Part shown: positions 57,501-64,000 of the stretch, in pieces
Layout of the letters: every line of letters begins with the position of its first letter
Numbering within the stretch: the first letter of the stretch is position 1
From: Mermis nigrescens
Lineage: Eukaryota; Nematoda; Enoplea; Mermithida; Mermithidae
Assembly (NCBI GenBank): GCA_036768485.1
Contig: JAVLUZ010000154.1
Location: 25,161,637-25,225,636 of the forward strand
Direction: 5' to 3'
Length of the DNA: 64,000 bases
Notes under the pieces: generated by a model
What the model was told of the DNA's origin: nothing
Databases searched by the model: none
The model's input: only the letters and a program-made list of their open reading frames with translations
Translations under genes and position numbers: made by a program

Positions 57501-58256
57501 TATGGCATGTCTGAGCAGAAATTATGAAATTAATCTGAAAATTAGAAGTTGACTGACTAAGTGTTAATTGAATAAAATTAATTAGGAGTCACGGGAGTTT
57601 TTCTTCTTCATAAACAATGTGCTTTCTAAAAACATTGAGATTCATTCTCTAGATTCATGCATTAAAATTGTCCACTCATCGACTGCAATTTTGTTTTTTA
57701 AAGTATCATAACTTTACGTCAATTAGTTGTAATAAATTACAACACTTCTTGCGCGCACTTATAATTTTGTTGATTTAAGGCTGAAACAAAAGGTATTGCT
57801 GAGTCAGCTAAAATGATTGAGTGAAACTATCCAACCTGGTTTTTAGAAATAGCTTAATGGACCGATTCAGTTAGAAGTAAGTTTAGAATGATAGTACGGT
57901 ATGTCCAAAAAACGCGCAAATTTTGACCCATGTACTCCGATATCTGATCAATCCTTGCTTGAATTTAAGCACTTCCTTAATATCAAAAAAATCAGAAATT
58001 TCTGACCGAAAACTTCAATATTTTTGAGTTTCTACGCATATTTCCGGTATTTTACCAGCTACTCGGGTTGCTAATCATTGATAATATTTGCGTATGAAGT
58101 GAAAACAGTGACCTGCTCAAAGCCAATCAATTAAACCTAAAAATGTAGAAAAATAAAAAATCTGGAAAAAACGTCAATGTTATACCGACCAGGTTTATCC
58201 TCCATGCTAGCAGCGATGGTACACAATAAGCAGCTAAAAAACGGCAAAAACAGCAT
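48443..58256 (-). CDS. Cathepsin L-like pseudo-protease gene (exons below)
   Basis: A papain-family (C1A) gene on the minus strand with exons at 58186-58256 (signal peptide), possibly 56759-56794, 55924-55982, 54966-54998, 54591-54785, 49492-49647, 49121-49229 and 48443-48551. Phases agree across most junctions. The oxyanion Gln (KDQ) and active-site Asn (KN) are kept, but the catalytic Cys is Ser (VCSASYAF where peptidases have CGSCWAF) and the catalytic His is Gln (RQAGLVVGYG for NHAVLVVGYG). The product should be secreted, folded and non-proteolytic. Ser-for-Cys homologues are known in sponge silicateins and scabies mite SMIPP-C proteins. The I29 propeptide exons are mostly unfound, and a short exon before the 49.6 kb exon is missing. 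No stop codon breaks the exons, so it looks functional. Confidence 0.85.
48690..48960. repeat. (TAA)n / AT-rich low-complexity tract
   Basis: Long runs of AAT/ATT triplets in both orientations, within the last intron of the cathepsin-like gene. Confidence 0.95.
49121..49229 (-). CDS. Cathepsin-like exon: His and Asn region
   Basis: VFSSTKCDPFDCRQAGLVVG is followed by YGSTDKHEDYWLIKN, and the exon ends AG before the donor GTAGATC. The residue at the catalytic His position is Gln, while the Asn of KN is present. The codon split at the end joins to make Ser. Confidence 0.88.
49492..49647 (-). CDS. Cathepsin-like exon: middle, GC donor likely
   Basis: From the acceptor CAAAATTTCAG: ECEYNASGIGAVMTGYTEFH, then FSEYDLMAAVASVGPIAVCL and DDDFQNYKAG. 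These are the family's GYT...E..L..AVA.VGPI.V and DFQ.Y..G blocks. Ending at 49492 with a GC donor (CAG then GCATGT) gives the right phase and the expected junction YKAG-VFSS. The nearest GT donor (exon end 49489) breaks the phase. Confidence 0.82.
50820..51560. repeat. CTTTGTAC-palindrome sequence family
   Basis: Clusters at 50830-50895 and 51480-51555 contain TTGTACATGTACAAAG-type palindromes and TCGTACAAAGA. The same vocabulary occurs at 3000-3730 and 35270-35400. Confidence 0.5.
51816..52078 (+). mobile_element. hAT MITE, copy 14, nested in the Harbinger-like element
   Basis: Ends CATAGGTGAGC and GCCCATGTGTG, perfect duplication AATGTCAG at 51808-51815 and 52079-52086. Confidence 0.94.
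52713..53330. mobile_element. Second inverted-repeat element, diverged
   Basis: The left arm (CAAATAAAAATACTCCGATG, GACTAGGTAAAGTTACCTAT, ATCTACTAAAAATTATGCAT) pairs with the right arm near 53215-53330 (inverted: ACTAGGGAAAAGTTACCTAC, GATCTACTAAAAATTAG). Same family as 41788-42559, both preceded by CTAG. Confidence 0.65.
54591..54785 (-). CDS. Cathepsin-like exon: after the active site
   Basis: A 65-codon, phase 0 to phase 0 exon. VGAIEGQVFRKTGVLTPLSA is followed by RNIVACTFQDQSNRACWGGW, then FDYIVRNGGLDTEAAYPY and GSF before the donor GTAAGC. This is the ALEGQ...KTG.L..LS..N..DC...GC.GG...AF.YI..NGG.D.E..YPY pattern, with Ala for Asp before the disulfide Cys and Arg for Gln in SEQN. Confidence 0.9.
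54966..54998 (-). CDS. Cathepsin-like exon: 33 bp active-site microexon
   Basis: Eleven codons, GVCSASYAFAA, between the acceptor CTTTCAG and the donor GTAAG, phase 0 on both sides. It carries the residue that replaces the catalytic Cys (Ser in ASYAF). The CSAS order matches CGSC in peptidases position by position. Confidence 0.88.
54999..55923. other. Intron with hAT MITE
   Basis: Contains the hAT MITE at 55538-55801; otherwise plain intron sequence. Confidence 0.6.
55538..55801 (+). mobile_element. hAT MITE, copy 15
   Basis: Ends CATACGTGGGC and GCCCAGGTGTG, perfect duplication GTTGCGAC at 55530-55537 and 55802-55809. One of the best preserved copies; useful as a family reference. Confidence 0.96.
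55924..55982 (-). CDS. Cathepsin-like exon: mature N-terminus
   Basis: LPDSVDWRTEGYVTKVKDQ ends exactly at a CAG/GTACCT donor, so the oxyanion-hole Gln is the last residue and the next exon starts GVCS. LPxSVDWR marks the start of the mature domain in cathepsin L. Two bases at its start complete a codon begun in the previous exon. Confidence 0.9.
56759..56794 (-). CDS. Possible propeptide exon
   Basis: A 36 bp candidate (SFNLVPIIQLN) with donor GTGAGT and phase 1 end, which would give Asp with the two leading bases of the next exon and read LNDLPDSVDWR. The acceptor is ordinary. No propeptide motif is visible, so this rests on phase and donor alone. Confidence 0.35.
56795..58185. other. Intron region expected to hold propeptide exons
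   Basis: I searched the minus strand for ERFNIN-type or GNFD-like text and found nothing convincing. Weak acceptor-led frames near 57.07 and 57.53 kb do not match the I29 domain. Confidence 0.4.
58186..58256 (-). CDS. Cathepsin-like exon 1: signal peptide
   Basis: The ATG at 58254-58256 starts MLFLPFFSCLLCTIAASMED, a clear signal peptide with likely cleavage after AAS. The exon ends at 58186 before the donor GTATAAC. It belongs to the cathepsin-like gene by strand, position and the need for a secretory start; the linking propeptide exons are unseen. Confidence 0.6.
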
Positions 58257-59651
58257 GATTTTCAACAATTTACGGCCTGCAAAGAGTTGTCGACAAAATC
58301 ACTTCTTGAAAGCTAAGAAATGAGTGATGTTTAAATAGAAAAAAACCAGACAATGCAAATGAGGGCAGTAAAGCTAAAATGATTAATAATATTTTTCCCG
58401 GATTTCTATTGTCCGGAGCGATAAGTTGTTCATATCAGTCATATGACAATCGTATGATAAACCGAGATTTTTTCCTGGTTGTCATGACATGAGGTGATCG
58501 TTTGCGCTAATCACGGGATATCAGCTTAAAATTAAATTAGCATTTTATCATTCAACCGCAAAATAATCATTACACTTATCGCGACTAGATAAAATAATAA
58601 AAGTAAAAGTAAGCGCAAGCGTGATACGCCTCAGCAGCCTGAGATTCACGGGTTTGCACCATGAAAAGCTTAAGAGAAATAGGTTTCAGGGGTTTCAGAA
58701 CCCAAAGACGGTAGGAAAATTCATCGCAGTTTGAATTTTCAGAATTTTCCTGGGATTTTTGTCGCGAATTTTTATCGAAGAACTAGACGAGCAAGGCTGA
58801 AAAGAGAGTTTTTTTGTCATTTCTCCACTTCTGCGTTGACTGTCAAAAATGATTTATCCCTCTAGACATCATGAATTACAAATATGCCCCTCTGCTTTGT
58901 TCACGTTTATCCGATCATCTACCTAACGTCTTTTGACGTGAGCGAAAGGTGAAACCCAGAGGTCAGGGGCGAATGTTTGCCAAATGTAACATATATAATA
59001 TGTCAATGTAAAAACTTGTAATAATGTAATAATTCTAATTTCAATATCATAATAATGTCGAAATGCGTCATTATTTACACGGGTGGATTTTAACATGTGC
59101 ATGGAGGAGGTCCATTCTTAATCCAACTGGCAGATATAAGGAATGGGATGATATTATTAAATCGTAATATAGCATAATTTTTCAAATTTTTAAGATTTAT
59201 AAAATTGATTTATTAAATTTTGCATTCTCTATTTTTCTTAATTATATGGTACTATATATCTTTAGGCTTAATTTTAAAAAATCCTTAAAAGAATATATGA
59301 CGACACCTCCAATTATTAATAGCTATTTATTTGAATTATAAGATTAGTTGACCTCAGCGTATCTGAAAATCTCATGTATAAGCCTGAAATGTGGTTTTTT
59401 TCGTCGAAGAAATTTCGGCTCGTTCAAAGATTTTTGAGGCAGAACGATTTCGAAAATGCGTTTTAAATTAGTTTTCTGCAAGAAGTCTAGGAGATGCTTA
59501 TCGGTCTGATTCTTTAGCTTTGCATCTGGATTTAAGAGCACGAACACAAAATTGTCAATCAGTTTTTCAGCTTATTTTTCTGAGCGAGCCTTAAATTTTA
59601 CAATTAGGTATTAAATATTTAAATGTTTTTCCAGAATATTAATTTCATGTA
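58257..59651. other. Unassigned sequence upstream of the cathepsin-like gene
   Basis: It should contain the promoter of the minus-strand gene, but no element could be named with confidence. Confidence 0.4.
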
Positions 59652-59819
59652 ATAATTTGTTTCACATCGCTTTGGTCATAAATTTTAAAACTATATCAGA
59701 CAATTAGCCGACAAAATACGATTATAGCATTGATATGATATATAATTACCGTAACCTCCGGCTTACTGTACATTAATATTCATAAAATTTATGCACGAAG
59801 TTATGTGAAACAAACTATA
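59652..59819. mobile_element. Mariner-like MITE, copy 4
   Basis: TTTGTTTCACATCGCTTTGG at the left and TTATGTGAAACAAACTATA at the right, with the interior motifs GCATTGATATGATATATAAT and TCCGGCTTACTGTAC. Confidence 0.7.
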
Positions 59820-59868
59820 AAGTTTTTGAAAACGTGAGAACATTTTGTAATTACGACAGCTACACGAT

Positions 59869-60078
59869 ATGAAGTCTATACGAAGTATTTACCATCAGTT
59901 CGCAGAAGCCAGCCGACGACATCGTTATACTGTATTGAATTTACATAATTATTCGAGCGGCCATCCTTGCGATGTGTTAGTTCGAGGTTATGCCTCCAAT
60001 TCTCAATTAACCCCTATTTTTTCAATACAAAATTCAATTAGGTACTTGTCCGGTAAAGTAGAATTACGTATATGCTAA
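59869..60078 (+). CDS. Hypothetical short exon or ORF
   Basis: The ATG opens 69 codons with a basic N-terminus (MKSIRSIYHQFAEASRRHRY) and PCDVLVRGYASNSQLTPIF. It may end earlier at a GTACTTG donor near 60039. Codon use looks more gene-like than the surroundings, but no family is recognised. Confidence 0.3.
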   Translation: MKSIRSIYHQFAEASRRHRYTVLNLHNYSSGHPCDVLVRGYASNSQLTPIFSIQNSIRYLSGKVELRIC

Positions 60079-62389
60079 CAGCAGTAATTTACCTATGTTA
60101 ACGCTATAAGCTTCTAGAAAATTCAATTTGGTCAAAAGTTATTTTAATCGTTGTTAAGTTGTTTTCGTTGACATTGCTTTACTGTAGTCCTCCTAGTAGG
60201 ATAGTCAGTCGGAGTTCTGACGTTTTGGAGTTGTTGCATTCTAGCTTTAGGATTATTGTTTTTGTGCCGGCTTACAGCCGTGCATTTTACATTCTTGTAA
60301 GAAAATTGGAGAAAACCACCCGGTGATAAGTTACATCGAGGGTTGGTGGGGCGACGTCGACGATTATATTAATTTGGATTTTGACTGAGTGGAAAAGGGT
60401 AAATATTTTATGATCTTATCTTTTATTTGTATGGTAGAAATTCTCTTATCTTTTCTCAACCCTGAAATAGCTAAAAATATATTTAATATTTTATGATGAC
60501 TGACCAGTTGAGAGCTCGCTGTTGTTGTATTCGAATTTTAGAGTGCTGCACGAATTAGGAACCAAAAATATTTTCGAATTACCCGGACCTCAGAAAAGAA
60601 GTTAAATTATCAACTTGAGTTGGGTTGAGATAGGTCAACTGACCTTGCGAGCATTCCGGGATTTAGGTAGGTACAAGTGTTAGGAATTAGGGCGTAGCTG
60701 CTGAAAGCCCCGACAGGAAGCGGTCAGCAATATTAGGACCAAGGGAGTTGAAGCCGTAGGTCTACAAGTCTAAAGGGGAAGTTAGGGGGTGGTTTCTGCG
60801 TTCCCAATGGATAGGCTCTACTCAAAATCTTGACTATCGTGCCTACTCTCAATTAGATGCGATTCACGCGGTGAATGATGTCTACATTTAATAACGCAAA
60901 CAACAACTTTACTTATAACAATATTGGCGAATACAAAGGGGGTGTGCGAGGATCTCAGCCAAAATCAGATCAACAAATTCTTAAGATAATGGAAACATGG
61001 AAACACACTAGGATGTCCACCAAATCCCGAATGCTAAACGATCGAAAGAACCAAAAAATGCTTGCGCACTGAATTTTTATAGCCGTGAGTTTTGGAGGTT
61101 GGGCCAACGAAAAGTACTGAAATGTGTGTTAAGCATCTTGAATCATTCGGGGGTTGGGCTAGCGGAAAATAATAACGTAAACGGAGTTTATGTGTCTTAG
61201 ATAGCTCGGGTATAGAAATATGGTTCAGAGTATACTGTGGAAGTTAAGCAGTGTGGTTTGAAGGTTGGGCAGACAGGAAGCATTAAAAGATGTTTCGTGC
61301 ATTTCAATTAGCTTGAGCGTAGAGATGTGGTTTAGAGCATACTGTAAGCCTAAAAATTCTCATGACCAAAAGTGGACGTGGCGACGAGTTGGCGGGCCAG
61401 CTGTCAGAGATATGATTTTACCTAAATGTATTTTCGCTTATCTGTGAGAGAGCAGCGTTTTTGCGGAATTTAGGTTCACGTAATTTCTATTGAGGTTGAG
61501 TTTTTTCAGAGGACAAACATGGAAAATTTGATTGACGTTTCGAACCAAAAATACGATTTTGAATATGTTTATCGGTGTTTATGGAAATAGGGAATAGGTT
61601 GGGGTGGTCGAATGGCGACGAGTTTTTATGTTAACGGCTGAGTTTGGAATAGATAATGAGATCCGAAAACGCGTGTGTGTTAAATGTAAACGTTGGAAAT
61701 GATAGAAAAGACAATAGAGTTGAATTTAAAGATAGAGATTATTTAAGTAATTAAAACGGCATTACACAAGGGTCAACGGGTTCAGAATCGCCCCGTGATT
61801 CGACGAACCTGACCAGCGCTGAGAGCACTATAGGTGCCTAAGTAAGACCTGGCCAGTCATCTTAAAATTATTTTTCTATCCAAAAATCATTATTTTTGGC
61901 TATCTAAACATGTGTAACGTTTTGTTCACCTCTGTTATTGTATCGGCCGCGTCCGTGGCAGTGCGCATTTAAGTAAGCATTTGTGGTGAATTTTTGGTAT
62001 TGTGGTAACTTCGCTTATATTTTTCTGTCTCCGTCGACCCTCTGGCGACAACAACATCAATGACGCTATTGTTTTTCTATAAACGTCGACCCTCAGGCGA
62101 CGATTCCTTATCATTTTCCCTCAACGATATATTTTGCCACCTAGGTTTTTTGCTCACATTCTCTCTAAGCTCGCACGCAATACGCTGCTTAGGCTTAGTC
62201 TTACGTATATCTTTTCATTTCACGTTAGTTACATCTTACCCAGAGTAAGCGAGTAATATAAACATGAAAAAATCCCTTTTTTGAGCCCGAAAAAAGGTTA
62301 AATTCAAAAAATTTATTTTTCGCGAAATTTTGACTTAGTCAAATTTTTATTACCCAACGTTATATTTTTAGATATTTCGATGCCTAAAA
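60079..62389. other. Unassigned sequence, perhaps an old LTR element
   Basis: TTGGTGGGGCGACGTCGACG near 60345 looks like the primer-site flank of an LTR retrotransposon. CGTCGACCCTCTGGCGACAA and CGTCGACCCTCAGGCGACGA near 62.04 and 62.09 kb are a short local repeat. GGTTGGGC-containing units near 61.1-61.3 kb are degenerate tandem repeats. An Asn-rich frame starts at 60875. No paired LTRs were found. Confidence 0.3.
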
Positions 62390-63590
62390 ATGGCTGGTAA
62401 GAAAATTTTACGAATGCCTCCACGGAAAAAAACCTTCGACTCCATCTCATTCGATTCGCCAATTGCATACCAAATAGGCCGACTCTAATTCGAGTGCGAA
62501 TAATAATGCAAATAATGATAAATAATCATTAAGTGCACCACATGCTTCACACTCGGACTGACGAGTATATAACCGGTCATGCCCGATCAAACATTAATCA
62601 TTTCGCTTATGCTGTAGGCGATAATTCATCAAACAATACGATCATCGATAATACTCATATTCTTAATCCGTCGAATAACCAGGAAACTGGTTCCGAGCCA
62701 CGCAACCAAGCCTCCAACGTAGAGTGCAATAATAGCCCAAGCCTAAATGCCGAAAATAGTGCCGCCAAATCTAGCGTCACCAATGAACCTATTCTTGAAA
62801 CGCTTCAGTCTATTTATAGGCAATTTTCTCATCTTTCTTTGCGCGTAAATCAATGTTAGCAGGAAAATTCGGAAGAAATGCATAAACATCGAGCGGAATT
62901 AAGTAATTTACTTAAGCCGCAATCGGTTTTTAATCGCATCGAAATTAATCCATAATCAATCCATTTCAGCGCAAAAATCACTCTATCGATAGCGAAAAAT
63001 TTTTCGATTTTAATGCACGGCATTCTAATTGCTCAGAACTTGCACAACTCGCAACTTCTATGTTACCGTCTAGCCGCCATAGGTTAAATTCTCGGTCGCA
63101 GTCCGAAATTGTTTCGGAAAATTCTGCGCTTAGTTTTTCGAATCGCACACCGTTATTGGCTGAATTATCTCAAAACCTTTCGAATTCGGTTTTGCAACCA
63201 TCTCAATATTCGGGTTATGCGGAACATTTAACCGCGATTTCGCAGACGTTGGCACCAATTTTGCAGACATCGGCACCGATTTTGCAGACATCGTTATCTC
63301 GGCCATTGCCTTCGTTGAATCGAAATGCGCCTTCTTTTGTGCCTCATTTTTTGAATTCGACTTCGCAGCCGTTGCTTAACCCTCACCACTGCACCATTTT
63401 CCGTCGAACGTCGAATTTCCACCAAATAATTTTGTTTTGAATCCTTCGAATGTCAAAATTCCGCCTAATAATTCTATTTTGCATTCCTCAAATATAGAAA
63501 TTCCGCCACAATAATTTAATTTGTCTGGCATGAATAACGAGCCTAATAATCCGCAAAATCCATCTGCTTTCCCTCCCTGGTAATATGTAT
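62390..63590 (+). pseudogene. Asn/Ser-rich gag-like coding remnant
   Basis: The frame from MAGKKILRMPPRKKTFDSIS near 62391 through THILNPSNNQETGSE, ILETLQSIYRQFSHLSLRV and (next frame) LLAELSQNLSNSVLQPSQYS to a Gln/Ser/Pro-rich end is one continuous low-complexity protein broken by several stops and shifts. Position and composition suggest the gag of a retrotransposon, but no zinc knuckle or reverse transcriptase is in the window, so a host gene is possible. Confidence 0.35.
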
Positions 63591-63606
63591 GAGCCAGCCC
63601 TCACAA

Positions 63607-63850
63607 ACCTACCCAGAATGATTTTTAATTTTGTTTTAAATTTTTTTCAATTTAATTTTTTTTCTACTCCAGAATGCGAATAAGACATCCACGGAAAATT
63701 GAAACACCAAAATGGAAGTTTTCGATTTGTTTTTTTTCGCGACTTTTTGAAGTGAGTACATAGAGCTCAATAAAAAACGTCGAAAATGATTTTTTACCTC
63801 TATCATGAATTTTTTCTGCACCGCCTAACTATTGGAAAACTGACTCACCA
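63607..63850 (-). mobile_element. Possible distant hAT MITE relative
   Basis: The segment interrupts text that is continuous at 45815-45840 (GAGCCAGCACTCAC then TTCAGGCC) and contains AGAGCTCAATAAAAAACGTC, GAAAATG, like the MITE core GTGCTCGATGAGAAACGTCG. Ends and duplication are not clear. Confidence 0.35.
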
Positions 63851-63859
63851 TCCTCTAAA

Positions 63860-64000
63860 TTCAGGCCTTACTTTTTTGAAGTAATAGTTCAGCTACGAAA
63901 CCTTTCATTTTCTTCCTTGTTGGCTGAAAAAATAAGTCGATTATTCTTTAGGCAGAGCCTCGTATGCACAGCGTTGACGCTTTTGTATATGATCGCACTG
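63860..64000 (+). repeat. Duplicated intron-exon segment, copy 2
   Basis: Same as 45837-45975: the intron end, the TATTCTTTAG acceptor and the exon start. It runs off the window. Confidence 0.9.
63926..64000 (+). CDS. Partial exon, paralogue of the mucin-like gene tail
   Basis: After the acceptor the phase-0 frame reads AEPRMHSVDAFVYDRT, against AEPRMRSVDASLYDRA in the first copy. Synonymous and conservative changes with the frame kept suggest a used or recently used exon. No matching transmembrane exon was found upstream within this window. Confidence 0.5.

Noticed and set aside
60240..62260. A complete LTR retrotransposon
   Set aside because: A primer-site-like GGGGCGACGTCG and gag-like text are present, but no paired LTRs or reverse transcriptase were found in the window.

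Overview
This is AT-rich, intron-containing metazoan DNA. The best taxonomic clue is an exon of the transthyretin-like (TTL) secreted protein family at about 7.5-7.8 kb on the minus strand. That family is almost confined to nematodes, so I read the window as nematode or nematode-like. This is an inference from one domain plus the general look of the DNA. Most of the window is repeats and transposon debris, with a few exons spread through large introns.

Region 1 (1-9.1 kb): short DNA transposons (a mariner-like MITE carrying a piggyBac-like insert), a CA microsatellite, a 0.3 kb tandem duplication, a 1.34 kb dispersed repeat with internal minisatellites, and the TTL exon.

Region 2 (9,120-23,095): a decayed, about 14 kb Polinton/Maverick (virus-like self-synthesizing transposon) with roughly 0.5 kb terminal inverted repeats. 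All recognisable main genes are on the plus strand: protein-primed DNA polymerase B, a small membrane protein, a CxxC protein, retroviral-type integrase, a second CxxC protein, an unknown protein, packaging ATPase, a small basic QKGGF protein, a 234-residue conserved protein, a GYGIPGF virion protein, major capsid protein, adenovirus-type protease, minor capsid protein and, at the right end, a TATA-binding protein (TBP) homologue. The second half of this TBP lies in the TIR and is therefore repeated, facing outward, in the left TIR. Several genes are preceded by TATAAAAG-type boxes. An element carrying its own TBP together with a uniform set of TATA promoters is the most unusual thing in the window. 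Most genes carry frameshifts or stops, and a hAT MITE has landed in the polymerase.

Region 3 (23-32 kb): an (AT)n tract, the second copy of the 1.34 kb repeat, nested hAT MITEs, and a 235 bp tandem array.

Region 4 (32.8-46.2 kb, plus strand): widely separated exons that fit one type I membrane protein: signal peptide, a von Willebrand A-like domain split over two exons with matching intron phase, a Thr/Ser mucin stretch, a transmembrane segment and a Lys/Ser-rich tail. The tail exon carries a frameshift. A second copy of this tail exon starts at the very end of the window.

Region 5 (48.4-58.3 kb, minus strand): a papain/cathepsin L-like gene in at least seven exons. The catalytic Cys is Ser and the catalytic His is Gln, so it is predicted to be a non-peptidase homologue. 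It converges with the mucin-like gene.

Region 6 (58.3-64 kb): mostly unassigned, with a broken Asn/Ser-rich gag-like stretch and the duplicated tail exon.

Scattered through the window are 15 copies of one 0.25 kb hAT MITE, most with exact 8 bp target duplications, plus MULE-like, Harbinger-like and inverted-repeat elements. No tRNA, rRNA or CRISPR was seen.
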